DNA of 64,000 nucleotides from Rhizobium subbaraonis (GCF_900220975.1 NZ_OBQD01000011.1:1-64000); one strand, 5' to 3'. Shown: positions 9,272-17,578, counted from the first letter of the stretch. Numbers and translations: made by a program. Notes: generated from the sequence alone by a model not told the origin.

Positions 9272-9285
9272 TTGATTTTAGTCAA
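9272..9285 (+). promoter_or_regulatory. Candidate FixK/Fnr box TTGATTTTAGTCAA
   Basis: The site fits TTGA-N6-TCAA, the core recognised by Fnr/FixK-type regulators, with one mismatch to the stricter TTGAT-N4-ATCAA. It is centred about 38-41 bp upstream of the start predicted by the -10-like TCTATA/CTATAG at 9304-9310, the usual place for Fnr-type activation. It lies 107 bp before the glucan phosphorylase start. This would make the gene oxygen-controlled; that is inference. Confidence 0.45.
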
Positions 9286-9391
9286 CGACTGATGACAATA
9301 TCATCTATAGGGTTCATGCTGCTTTAAGGCGAACGGATATTGAGATTCGCAGAAGAATTCGCTTTCAGTTTTTCTAATTTCGGAGGAGTGC

Positions 9392-11896
9392 ATGGACGGG
9401 CAGCCGGAAGAGACAAGCGGGTTGCTCGCCCTTCGGGAGCTGGCGCTCGACCTGCATTGGTCCTGGAACCACGCCTCCGACCGGCTGTGGAGGGAGCTCG
9501 ATGCCGAAACATGGGAAACCACGGGCAATCCATGGGGTGTTCTCCACACCGTCTCGCGCTCCAAAACAAGGGCTCTGCTTGCTCAGTCCGATTTCAGGCA
9601 AACTATCGAAGCATTGCTGAAGGAGAAGCGGGAGGCTGCAAACGAATCGAGATGGTTCCAACAAGCACACCCAGCCTCGCCGCTGAAAACCGTAGCCTAT
9701 TTCAGCCTGGAGTTCATGCTGACCGAAGCCTTGCCCATCTATTCGGGCGGGCTGGGCAACGTGGCGGGAGATCAGCTGAAAACCGCCAGCGATCTCGGCG
9801 TGCCGGTCGTCGGGGTGGGCTTGCTTTATTCACAAGGCTACTTCCGTCAATCGATAGGGCGGGACGGTAGCCAGGAAGCCCTCTACCCGGTCAACGAGCC
9901 GGATCAGCTCCCAATCCAGCCGTTGCGTTCCGCCGATGGCGAATGGTTGCGACTGCAAATCGACCTTCCCGGATGCAAGCTCTGGATCAGAACCTGGGAA
10001 GTCCAGATCGGACGGCTGAAGCTTTACCTGCTGGACATGAACGATCCCGCAAATCCCGCGACGTATCGATGCATCACGAGCGAGCTTTATGGCGGCGGCC
10101 CCGAGACGCGTCTGATGCAGGAAATGATATTGGGAATGGCCGGTTGGCAGCTCCTTCGCACACTCGGGCTCGAACCGCAGGTCTGCCATTTGAATGAAGG
10201 GCATGCGGCCTTTGCCGCTCTGGAGCGCATCCGCTGCTTCCGGGTCGATCATGACGTATCTTTTGCCGAGGCTCTGGCGGCAACACGGGTCGGCAATGTT
10301 TTCACCACTCATACCGCCGTCGCGGCCGGTTTCGACCGCTTCGCGCCTGAACTGATCACAAAATACTTCCGGTCCTATGCCGAAAATCATCTCGGCATCG
10401 CCATCGCCGATTTTCTGGCCCTCGGCAGGAAGGATCGCAACGATGACCTTGAGCCGTTCAACATGGCTTACCTGGCCATCCGTTCGAGCGGCGCGGTGAA
10501 CGCCGTCAGTGCGCTCCACGGAAAGGTTAGCCGGTCGCTCTTTCAGCCTCTCTTCCCTGGTTGGCCGACCGACGACGTGCCAATCGGGCATGTGACGAAC
10601 GGCATACATGTTCCGACATGGGACTCGGTTCAGTCCGACGCTCTGTGGACCGAAGCCGCAGGCAAGGATCGCTGGCGTGGCGACCTGACCGGACTGGAAA
10701 CCGGCATCCTCAAGCTCGACATCCAGCAAATCTGGCGAATGCGCAATGAATCGAGGCAAAACCTTTGCGATCGGGTTCGCAGGCAATATCTGCGCCAGCG
10801 CGTGGAAGACGCGGAGATCGGCGGTGGGCTCGACGCCGCCCATGGGATTTTCGACCCGCATGCCCTGACACTCGGATTTGCGCGCCGCTTCGCAACCTAC
10901 AAACGTCCTGCTCTTCTGCTGCGCGATCCCGACAGGCTGGTCCGCATCCTGACCGATGCCCGGCACCCGGTCCAGCTCGTGTTGGCCGGCAAGGCTCATC
11001 CTCAGGATGCCGAAGGCCAGGCGCTGATCAAAGCCTGGAACGAATTCGCCAGACGGCCGGAACTGAGATCCCGGCTTATCTTCGTGCGCGACTACAACAT
11101 GCGCCAGGCCGAATGGCTCGTCCAAGGGGTCGATGTGTGGATCAACACGCCGCGCCGGCCCTGGGAAGCCAGCGGCACCAGCGGCATGAAAATTCTTGCC
11201 AACGGCGGGCTCAATCTGTCGGAACTCGATGGCTGGTGGGCGGAGGCCTATGAACCCGAGGTCGGATGGGCCATAGGCGACGGCGAGGAGCACGGAGACG
11301 ATCCGACTGTTGACGAGGCGGAAGCGGATGCACTCTATTCGCTCCTGGAGGACGTCATCGTTCCCGAATTCTACAGCCGCAATCAGGATGGTATTCCCAC
11401 TCGCTGGATTGAGCGGGTCCGCGAAAGCATGGCCAGCCTCGCGCCACGGTTTTCGACAAATCGCACCGTTCGGGAATATGCGGAGAAATTCTATCTCCCT
11501 GCCGCCGTGGCCTATGAAGCGCGCTCGGCGGAAGGCGGCAAGGTCGCGCGGGAACTGGCGCGATGGAAACAGGACCTCGACAGGCTCTGGCCGCATGTGC
11601 GCTTCGGCGCCGTAAATACGGAAGAGGCTGAAGACACCCGCCTTTTCTCCGTCGAGGTCTATCTCGGCGAACTGCCGCCGGAGATGGTCAAAGTGGAACT
11701 CTACGCCGAACCGATGGCGGGCGAAAAGGCGTTCCTCGCGGTGATGACAGGACAGGATTCGGGCCAAGGCTCTTATCGATACCGCGCCTCCATCCCCCCG
11801 AACCGGCCGGTCTCCGACTTCACGCCGCGCATCGTCCCCTATCACCCGCTGGCCCGCCTGCCTCTGGAGGACACAAGGATCGCCTGGCAGCGGTAG
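9392..11896 (+). CDS. glgP: Alpha-glucan phosphorylase (GT35, GlgP-like)
   Basis: An 834-residue enzyme with GGAGGA 4 bp before the ATG. It releases glucose 1-phosphate from glycogen-like glucans using pyridoxal phosphate. Recognisable segments are VAYFSLEFMLTEALPIYSGG, the domain junction HVTNGIHVPTW, FARRFATYKRPALLL, and the PLP region around the motif WEASGTSGMKILANGG, whose Lys would carry the cofactor. The form is the bacterial/archaeal alpha-glucan phosphorylase family (TIGR02094-like) rather than E. coli MalP. With Pta-AckA nearby, it suggests stored-glucan use coupled to acetate formation under oxygen limitation. Confidence 0.9.
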   Translation: MDGQPEETSGLLALRELALDLHWSWNHASDRLWRELDAETWETTGNPWGVLHTVSRSKTRALLAQSDFRQTIEALLKEKREAANESRWFQQAHPASPLKTVAYFSLEFMLTEALPIYSGGLGNVAGDQLKTASDLGVPVVGVGLLYSQGYFRQSIGRDGSQEALYPVNEPDQLPIQPLRSADGEWLRLQIDLPGCKLWIRTWEVQIGRLKLYLLDMNDPANPATYRCITSELYGGGPETRLMQEMILGMAGWQLLRTLGLEPQVCHLNEGHAAFAALERIRCFRVDHDVSFAEALAATRVGNVFTTHTAVAAGFDRFAPELITKYFRSYAENHLGIAIADFLALGRKDRNDDLEPFNMAYLAIRSSGAVNAVSALHGKVSRSLFQPLFPGWPTDDVPIGHVTNGIHVPTWDSVQSDALWTEAAGKDRWRGDLTGLETGILKLDIQQIWRMRNESRQNLCDRVRRQYLRQRVEDAEIGGGLDAAHGIFDPHALTLGFARRFATYKRPALLLRDPDRLVRILTDARHPVQLVLAGKAHPQDAEGQALIKAWNEFARRPELRSRLIFVRDYNMRQAEWLVQGVDVWINTPRRPWEASGTSGMKILANGGLNLSELDGWWAEAYEPEVGWAIGDGEEHGDDPTVDEAEADALYSLLEDVIVPEFYSRNQDGIPTRWIERVRESMASLAPRFSTNRTVREYAEKFYLPAAVAYEARSAEGGKVARELARWKQDLDRLWPHVRFGAVNTEEAEDTRLFSVEVYLGELPPEMVKVELYAEPMAGEKAFLAVMTGQDSGQGSYRYRASIPPNRPVSDFTPRIVPYHPLARLPLEDTRIAWQR

Positions 11897-11977
11897 GGAA
11901 GGATCGGCAATTGGCGCGATACGCACGTAAGACAACGCAAATATCGAACAAGTGACACAACCACAGGAGATGTGATG

Positions 11978-12181
11978 ATGTTCAGTTCCAAATCTTCGAA
12001 GAAGAGTGACAAATCCGGCCAGTTCATTGTTGAAGTCAGGAAGCCGAAAAAAAGGCTCGTCCGTCCAAATGATGCGTCCTCGCAAACCATCCAGCGCCAG
12101 CAAGACAGAAACGCCGCGAAGGCGGATGTGAGGGACGCATCGGTGTTCCGCTCCTGGGCGATGCCGGAAGAGGCGGAGTGA
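11978..12181 (+). CDS. Small basic protein, unknown
   Basis: About 67 residues. The ATG at 11978 lies 7 bp after AGGAGA; ATG 11975 and GTG 11972 are closer alternatives. The sequence is hydrophilic, Lys/Ser/Asp-rich (FSSKSSKKSDKSGQFIVEV) and ends SWAMPEEAE. It has no membrane segment and no domain I recognise. It lies 81 bp after glgP on the same strand and could be co-transcribed. The good ribosome site is the main support. Confidence 0.45.
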   Translation: MFSSKSSKKSDKSGQFIVEVRKPKKRLVRPNDASSQTIQRQQDRNAAKADVRDASVFRSWAMPEEAE

Positions 12182-12387
12182 TATTTAGCTGGCGAAAAAG
12201 GTTCGGCCACAGATATGCCGGCAACTACGTTGGCGTCGATATCGACTTCCATCGTGTCGTTTTAGCGCGGCCCCAGCCGTGACGGCTGCTGCCCCTTCAC
12301 CAACGATAATGATCCCGCGCCTCAACTCCGACACCTGAACTGCTCGGACATCCTGAACGGCCATTCAAGGTGCTCCTCCCACTTGCA

Positions 12388-12430
12388 GAATTACATATCT
12401 GGTTTTATGTAAGTGTGTAATTCATATCTG
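12388..12430 (+). promoter_or_regulatory. blh promoter with overlapping operator repeats
   Basis: A sigma-70-like promoter fits well: TTGCAG (12383-12388), 17-bp spacer, TATGTA (12406-12411). It is covered by repeats. There is an inverted pair TTACAT (12391-12396) and ATGTAA (12407-12412), a wider pair AATTACA (12389-12395) and TGTAATT (12416-12422), and a near-direct repeat AATTACATATCTG / AATTCATATCTG. The 9-mer TGTGTAATT (12414-12422) is also in the peroxiredoxin-arsR leader, suggesting one shared repressor. Confidence 0.55.
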
Positions 12431-12451
12431 CAGGTGTCAAGGAGCCGCCCG

Positions 12452-13753
12452 ATGAAACCGATACCGCTCACAGAGAAGCTTTCTGTCATAGGGCAGCTTC
12501 AACCCGAGGAGTTCGTCGAACTCGCCCGGCGCGGCTTCAAGACGATCATCAACAATCGGCCGGATGGTGAAGAGGCTTCTCAGCCGGGGACAGCGGCAGA
12601 GGAAGCCGCGGCGAGAGCGGCAGGTCTCGACTATGTCTTCATCCCGGTGACGAGCAGCAACATGGGGCCGGAAGACGTGCGGCGCTTCGCGGAGACGATC
12701 GTCGCCTCGGACGGTCCGGTGCTTGCGCATTGCCGATCCGGGGCCCGGTCCTTCTACATGTGGGTTCTGGCCGGTGACGCCGACGTCGTGGGCCTCCGCG
12801 ACGACGAACTGATTGCCGTCGCCGGCGAGATCGGCATTGCGCCCGACAACGCCCGCGACTGGCTGGCCGCGCATCGACACACCGGCAAGACGGAGGTCAA
12901 GGGCTTCTACGAGAAGCGCACCGGCAGCATTCAATATGTCGTCAACGATCCCGCGACGAAGAAATGCGTCATCATCGACCCGGTGCTCGACTATGACGAG
13001 AAGTCAGGATCGACCAGCACCGAGCAGGCAGATACGATTCTCGCCTACATTGCGGAGAAGGGCCTTACCGTCGAGTGGGTCCTCGACACCCATCCGCACG
13101 CCGACCACTTTTCCGCGGCCCGCTACCTCAAGGACAAGACCGGAGCTCCGACAGCGATCGGCGCGCACGTCGTCGATGTGCAGAAGCTCTGGAAGGCGTT
13201 CTACAACTGGCCTGACTTCCCGGCTGACGGCAGCCAATGGGATCGGCTCTTCACCGAAGGCGACACATTCAAGGTCGGCACGATCGAAGCGAGGGTGATG
13301 TTCTCGCCAGGGCACACGCTTGCTTCGGTCACCTATGTCATCGGCGACGCCGCTTTCGTCCATGACACGCTGTTCATGCCGGACTCCGGAACTGCACGCG
13401 CCGATTTCCCGGGCGGCAGCGCAAAAGTTCTCTGGAAGTCGATCCAGGACATACTCGCCCTTCCTGACGAAACCCGCGTCTTCACCGGCCACGACTATCA
13501 GCCCGGTGGGCGCGAGCCGTTGTGGGAAAGCACCATTGGCGAGGAGAAGCGCTCCAATCCGCATATCGTCGGCCAGACGGAGGAAAGCTTCGTCAAATTA
13601 CGCGAGGAGCGCGACGCGACCCTGCCGATGCCCAAGCTCATCCTGCATGCGCTGCAGGTGAACATCAACGGCGGCCGGCTTCCCGAGCCGGAGGGTAACG
13701 GCAAGCGCTACCTGAAGATCCCGCTGGACGTGCTCGAGGGGGCTGTCTGGTGA
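12452..13753 (+). CDS. blh: Blh: bifunctional sulfurtransferase / persulfide dioxygenase
   Basis: 433 residues from ATG 12452, with AAGGAG 7 bp upstream; a GTG at 12413 would lie inside the operator. Residues about 1-110 form the DUF442 domain with a cysteine loop HCRSGARS (Cys about 94), as in sulfur-transferring phosphatase-like folds. The rest is an ETHE1-like metallo-beta-lactamase fold with metal ligands in DTHPHADHFSAA (about 213), FSPGHT, HDTLFMPDSGTARADFPGG and FTGHDYQPGG. The family oxidises glutathione persulfide to sulfite in H2S detoxification and is controlled by BigR in plant-associated bacteria. It heads a tightly packed operon of sulfur transporters. Confidence 0.9.
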   Translation: MKPIPLTEKLSVIGQLQPEEFVELARRGFKTIINNRPDGEEASQPGTAAEEAAARAAGLDYVFIPVTSSNMGPEDVRRFAETIVASDGPVLAHCRSGARSFYMWVLAGDADVVGLRDDELIAVAGEIGIAPDNARDWLAAHRHTGKTEVKGFYEKRTGSIQYVVNDPATKKCVIIDPVLDYDEKSGSTSTEQADTILAYIAEKGLTVEWVLDTHPHADHFSAARYLKDKTGAPTAIGAHVVDVQKLWKAFYNWPDFPADGSQWDRLFTEGDTFKVGTIEARVMFSPGHTLASVTYVIGDAAFVHDTLFMPDSGTARADFPGGSAKVLWKSIQDILALPDETRVFTGHDYQPGGREPLWESTIGEEKRSNPHIVGQTEESFVKLREERDATLPMPKLILHALQVNINGGRLPEPEGNGKRYLKIPLDVLEGAVW

Positions 13754-14172
13754 CGGACACCTATTTCGCTCCCCTGGGCGGCGGCGCGCTGATCGGCTTG
13801 TCGGCCAGTCTTCTCATGCTGCTCAACGGTCACATCGCCGGGATCAGCGGTATCGTCGGCGGGTTGCTTTGCCATCGCGGCCAGCGCTTGGGTCATGACA
13901 TCGCCTTCGTCGCCGGCCTTCTTCTCGGTCCGCTGACCTATCTCGTCATCTTCGGAACAGCCCCACAGGTGGTCGTTGCGGCGTCCTGGCCGTTGCTGAT
14001 CGTCGCTGGTCTGCTCGTCGGCTTCGGCACGCGCATGGGTTCCGGCTGCACCTCCGGACATGGCATCTCGGGACTGGCACGACTGTCTCCCCGGTCCTTC
14101 GCGGCGGTGCTGACCTTTCTGATCACCGCGATCTTGACAGTGCTCGTGATGCGGCTCGGAGGCTGGCTATGA
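13750..14172 (+). CDS. YeeE/YedE sulfur transporter, half-size subunit 1
   Basis: This 140-residue, very hydrophobic protein has about four membrane segments. The GTG start overlaps the blh stop (GTGA). The motif GFGTRMGSGCTSGHGISGL carries the conserved Cys of PF04143 (YeeE/YedE) proteins, which bind thiosulfate-type ligands. The protein is about half the length of the fused E. coli YeeE/TsuA transporter, so it probably works with the next gene. It likely moves a reduced sulfur compound across the inner membrane as part of Blh-linked sulfide handling. Confidence 0.85.
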   Translation: MTDTYFAPLGGGALIGLSASLLMLLNGHIAGISGIVGGLLCHRGQRLGHDIAFVAGLLLGPLTYLVIFGTAPQVVVAASWPLLIVAGLLVGFGTRMGSGCTSGHGISGLARLSPRSFAAVLTFLITAILTVLVMRLGGWL

Positions 14173-14597
14173 CGGCGGCCATGCGCATCCTGACGAGCCT
14201 TGCCGCCGGCCTGCTCTTCGGGCTCGGCCTTGCGATCTCCGGCCTCCTCAATCCCGCAAAGGTGAAAGCTTTCCTCGACATCACAGGTGCATGGGACCCG
14301 AGTCTGATCTTCGTTCTCGGCGCCGGCGTCGTCGTCGCCTTCATCGGCTACAGGATCGCCTCCGCGATCAACAAGCCTCTGTTCGACGATAAGCTTCAGC
14401 TGCCGACCAAGACCCGCATCGACCGCCCACTCATCATCGGTTCATCGATCTTCGGCGTCGGCTGGGGGTTGGCCGGCTTCTGCCCCGGTCCTGCAATCGC
14501 ATCCCTCTCGCTTGGTCTGCTGCCCGCAGTGATCTTCGCGGTCGCCATGTTCATCGGAATGGTCACCCATGATCGATTTCTGGCCGGGAAGGTGTGA
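14169..14597 (+). CDS. YeeE/YedE-like sulfur transporter, half-size subunit 2
   Basis: 142 residues with about four membrane segments. The ATG overlaps the previous stop (ATGA). The conserved FGVGWGLAGFCPGPAI segment carries the second family Cys. It is the partner half of the preceding protein; pairs like this are standard downstream of blh. The substrate is not fixed by sequence, and thiosulfate or sulfane sulfur is inferred from the family. Confidence 0.82.
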   Translation: MTAAMRILTSLAAGLLFGLGLAISGLLNPAKVKAFLDITGAWDPSLIFVLGAGVVVAFIGYRIASAINKPLFDDKLQLPTKTRIDRPLIIGSSIFGVGWGLAGFCPGPAIASLSLGLLPAVIFAVAMFIGMVTHDRFLAGKV

Positions 14598-14600
14598 GCC

Positions 14601-15380
14601 ATGCTTGCCAATCTCGGCCCGGCATTCGCTTCGGGCGGCCTCGTCGGCTTCTCCCTGGGTCTCGTCGGGGGTGGTGGCTCGATCCTGGCGACGCCTTTGC
14701 TGCTCTACGTGGTCGGAGTAACCCAACCGCATATTGCCATAGGAACCAGCGCGCTCGCCGTATCCGTCAACGCCTTCGCCAATCTCATCGGCCATGCGAA
14801 GAGCGGCAATGTCCGCTGGCGCTGTGCGATCATCTTCGCAGGCATCGGCACACTCGGCGCGTTCGCCGGCTCGACCCTCGGCAAACTCGTCGACGGTCAG
14901 CGGCTGCTTTTCTTGTTTGGCCTGCTGATGGTCCTCGTCGGCATCCTCATGCTGCGTCCGCGTAAGCCCGGAAGCGCTCCGGAACGTCCTGCGGATCTGC
15001 GCACCTGCCTCGTCACGGCCGCCGTCGCATTTGTCGCCGGATCGGCATCTGGCTTCTTCGGGATCGGCGGCGGTTTCTTGATCGTACCCGCGCTCATTCT
15101 GGCAACCGGCATGCCGATAATCAATGCGATCGGCTCTTCACTTTTGGCGGTCGGTAGCTTCGGGCTCGCCACGGCGCTCAACTATGCCGCTTCCGGCCTC
15201 GTCGATTGGCCCGTTGCCTTCGAGTTCATCGCAGGAGGGCTCGCCGGCGGCGTTGCTGGCATGATGCTCGCCAATCGCCTGTCGACGGGCAAGAACACGC
15301 TGAATCGTATCTTTGCGGGCCTGATCTTTGTCGTCGCGGCCTACGTGCTCTATCGCAGCGCTGGCGCCTTCATGACTTGA
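14601..15380 (+). CDS. TauE/SafE (TSUP) sulfite exporter family protein
   Basis: 259 residues, about eight membrane segments, with the two internal repeats typical of the family (GFSLGLVGGGGSILATPLLL and SASGFFGIGGGFLIVPALIL). It starts 3 bp after the second transporter half. The family exports sulfite or sulfonate-derived anions. Here it would remove the sulfite made by the Blh dioxygenase, completing a detoxification route; this role comes from context. Confidence 0.85.
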   Translation: MLANLGPAFASGGLVGFSLGLVGGGGSILATPLLLYVVGVTQPHIAIGTSALAVSVNAFANLIGHAKSGNVRWRCAIIFAGIGTLGAFAGSTLGKLVDGQRLLFLFGLLMVLVGILMLRPRKPGSAPERPADLRTCLVTAAVAFVAGSASGFFGIGGGFLIVPALILATGMPIINAIGSSLLAVGSFGLATALNYAASGLVDWPVAFEFIAGGLAGGVAGMMLANRLSTGKNTLNRIFAGLIFVVAAYVLYRSAGAFMT

Positions 15381-15453
15381 TTCCATTTCGTACTTTCGCG
15401 GCTTCCAACGGTTTGGAGCCGCGCAGCAATATGCTTGAACACAGGAGATGACC

Positions 15454-15795
15454 ATGATCGAAGACTGGAAAAAACTCATCGAGAATATGAATGGTGGCGT
15501 AAAGTCCCTCCGGCAGGATGCGCCCAATGTTATGAAAGCCTTCAGCGACATGTCACGGGCCGCACATAGCGGCGAAGCGCTCGACCAGACGACGAAGGAG
15601 TTGATTGCACTTGCCATTGGCGTCGCGACGCGGTGTCAGCCTTGTATAGCCTATCATGCCGAAGGTGCCGTCAAAGCCGGCGCGAGCCGTGAGCAGATCA
15701 GCGAGACCTTGGCCATGGCCGTCTATATGGGCGCGGGGCCGTCGGTCATGTACGCGGCCCAGGCGCTTGAAGCCTGCGATCAACTCGCGGGGTAG
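15454..15795 (+). CDS. AhpD-like carboxymuconolactone decarboxylase family protein
   Basis: 113 residues from the ATG at 15454 (GGAG 7 bp upstream; ATG 15448 is too close to it). It carries the AhpD-type redox motif RCQPCIAYHAEGAVKAGA with CxxC and a downstream His. Such proteins act as small disulfide or alkylhydroperoxidase partners. It lies 73 bp after the TauE gene on the same strand and ends facing the ArsR gene. A role in reducing thiol or persulfide oxidation products with the nearby peroxiredoxin is plausible but inferred. Confidence 0.82.
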   Translation: MIEDWKKLIENMNGGVKSLRQDAPNVMKAFSDMSRAAHSGEALDQTTKELIALAIGVATRCQPCIAYHAEGAVKAGASREQISETLAMAVYMGAGPSVMYAAQALEACDQLAG

Positions 15796-15935
15796 CTGTG
15801 CATCTCATTGACCTGTAGAAGCGCGATATCGTAGCGTATCCTTTCTGCCGTTGTGACGCGCTCCTGCGGCAATTCAATGCTCGGAGAGAGTGCCCCGCCT
15901 GCACACTTAAGAGTGGTTCAAGGCATGCCTTCCGG

Positions 15936-16331
15936 TCAACGTATTCGCACGAAGTTGGCCGCGCCCCGCACGATCCCGCTTCGCTCCGGCCGGACGTCCG
16001 GTTTGACCATGCTCAAGAGCGCCTGTTCAGGATCGCCGGCGCCGAACACCGCCTCGATGCTGCGCACACACAAGACGACGGTGTCATCGGCGAGGCTGTA
16101 ATAAACCTGCTTCGCCTGCCGGCGCGTTGTCACGAGTTCTGCCTTGCGGAGTTCGGCGAGCTGCTGGCTGAGTGCCGGCTGGCCGATCTCGCTCGCCATG
16201 TCGATTTCGGTGACCGATTTTTCACCTTCGAGCAGAAGGGACAAGATCATCAATCTTTGCGGCTGAGCGAACCTGCGAAGCTTGTCGGCCGCGATATCCG
16301 CTTGCGCCCGCGATTGCCAGAGCGTCATCAT
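15936..16331 (-). CDS. ArsR/SmtB-family regulator (BigR-like, single Cys)
   Basis: 131 residues. The winged helix is clear (QRLMILSLLLEGEKSVTEID, QPALSQQLAELRKAELVTTR, RQAKQVYYSLADD). By eye it resembles the regulators of blh operons, but it has only one cysteine, Cys88 in DDTVVLCVRSIE. The position where BigR/SqrR carry their first sensing Cys reads Ser31. Its ATG overlaps the peroxiredoxin stop (ATGA), so it is co-translated with it. The promoters of both island operons share TGTGTAATT, so it is the best candidate repressor of the island. Confidence 0.85.
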   Translation of the reverse strand: MMTLWQSRAQADIAADKLRRFAQPQRLMILSLLLEGEKSVTEIDMASEIGQPALSQQLAELRKAELVTTRRQAKQVYYSLADDTVVLCVRSIEAVFGAGDPEQALLSMVKPDVRPERSGIVRGAANFVRIR

Positions 16332-16957
16332 CCATCCCTCCGACAGAACCAGTCGGCTTCATCCTGAGCCTTTTCGTCGGCGGGATGAAGCAGTGGCTGG
16401 CCCGGCTGCCAGTCGGCCGGCGCCAGCTTCTCGCCCGAATAGGTGGCTTGCAAGGCCGCCACCATCCGCACCATCTCGTCGACCGAACGCCCGATCGTCA
16501 GAGGGTAATGGGTGATCGCCCGGATCACGCCTTCCGGGTCGATGAAATAGCTCGCCCGAACGCCAGCGCTGTCTTCAGACGCTTCGTCGATCATGCCGTA
16601 GGCTCGGCCTACGAGCATCGAGGGATCTTCGATGACTGGGAAGGGAATGTCGACCGAGAACAGCTCGCGGATGGCGCGGCTCCAGGCGAGATGCGCATAG
16701 AGACTGTCGACCGATAGTCCCAACAGCGCACAGTCGAGAGCCGCGAACCGGTCATGGGCCTTAGCGAGTGCAACGAACTCCGTCGTGCAGACGGGTGTGA
16801 AGTCGGCCGGGTGCGAGAAGAATACCAGCCACCGGCCCTTGAAGTCGGAAAGCCGAACCGGGCCCTGGGTGGATCGGGCTTCAAAATCAGGGGCGGCGTC
16901 GCCCATTCGCAAAGCGGGAGAGGAAATACTGGTCGATACGTCGTTCATTGAAGTCAT
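16328..16957 (-). CDS. Peroxiredoxin (AhpC/TSA, Prx6-like)
   Basis: 210 residues from ATG 16957 (the second ATG, 16948, is possible). The peroxidatic Cys is in SHPADFTPVCTTEF; the catalytic Arg region ASYFIDPEGVIRA and the long C-terminal extension (GEKLAPADWQPGQPLLHP, ending DWFCRRDG) match the Prx6/1-Cys group with a late extra Cys. It reduces peroxides, and in this setting perhaps persulfide-derived oxidants. First gene of a two-gene operon with the ArsR regulator, convergent with the Blh operon. Confidence 0.87.
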   Translation of the reverse strand: MTSMNDVSTSISSPALRMGDAAPDFEARSTQGPVRLSDFKGRWLVFFSHPADFTPVCTTEFVALAKAHDRFAALDCALLGLSVDSLYAHLAWSRAIRELFSVDIPFPVIEDPSMLVGRAYGMIDEASEDSAGVRASYFIDPEGVIRAITHYPLTIGRSVDEMVRMVAALQATYSGEKLAPADWQPGQPLLHPADEKAQDEADWFCRRDG

Positions 16958-17526
16958 GGTCTCGAAAGCGTCATGACCGAGTTTGTCACACGCCCGTCGG
17001 GTTGACGCAATACGATTACACAATTACACAATTTGATAAACAGATAAATAGCGATCGCCTGACGGTGGTATGGCCGTCCGTTCGCAGCAGTTCGGGAACG
17101 AACGATAACGTCCAGGATCTTGGCATTCCGATCTGATCTCGAGCCCTGAGCAGACAGAGGGCCTTATGATGAGATATTGGAAGTCCACTGCTTGCCCGGC
17201 ATCCGCGCGTCCTTCGATGGAAAGAGAAGCGCGATGTTTGATGCCCGGCTGTCGGTAAGAATTCAATTGGGCTTCATTGTCAGCTTCCATTTCATCTTTC
17301 CAGTACGCTCTATTGGCCTTGCAGTCGGTCCAAATTCTGACCTTCGGTTTGTCCGGAGGTCGCAACGCCAATTTGATAGACGTCAGCAAAAAATTGCGTC
17401 TTGGCGACATTGGATTATGTCCCCATCCAGATCGTGGGGCAGAAGCGTCACGCTACAATATCCGAGAATGCTATTTCTCGCGCTTACAAACTGCTGACAA
17501 CGCGCCGTCATCGAAGCTGTGTCAGC
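16958..17526. other. Non-coding interval between peroxiredoxin operon and tRNA terminator
   Basis: About 570 bp. The first 80 bp hold the leader and promoter of the peroxiredoxin gene, including the tandem repeat at 17018-17033. The remainder has only short frames without domains. I see no further RNA gene or repeat. Confidence 0.5.
17018..17033 (-). promoter_or_regulatory. Tandem operator-like repeat in peroxiredoxin-arsR leader
   Basis: The 8-mer ACACAATT occurs twice in tandem (17018-17025, 17026-17033), so the gene strand reads AATTGTGTAATTGTGTAATC. It includes the 9-mer TGTGTAATT found over the blh promoter (12414-12422). It lies about 60-75 bp before the peroxiredoxin start. A possible promoter (TTTATC, 16 bp, TAATCG) overlaps it, which fits repression. 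Confidence 0.5.
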
Positions 17527-17528
17527 AA

Positions 17529-17551
17529 AAAGCGCCCCGTAGGGCGCTTCT
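17529..17551 (-). terminator. Rho-independent terminator of tRNA-Gly
   Basis: On the minus strand AAGCGCCC-TACG-GGGCGCTT forms a perfect 8-bp stem with a tetraloop (17532-17551), followed by a short T run. It is placed 28 bp after the tRNA 3' end. Confidence 0.8.
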
Positions 17552-17578
17552 TAAGCTTTTGATTTTCATGAAGAAAAC

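Larger units (their letters stand above)
8730..9391. other. Non-coding interval upstream of the glucan phosphorylase
   Basis: About 660 bp with no supportable gene on either strand; the short frames lack domains and ribosome sites. It contains a perfect 16-bp palindrome (9009-9024), a FixK/Fnr-like box (9272-9285), and promoter-like DNA just before the phosphorylase gene. Confidence 0.55.

Noticed and set aside
9830-12103. 757-residue minus-strand open frame
   Set aside because: Shadow of the glucan phosphorylase; composition is typical of GC-rich antisense frames and no domain is recognisable.
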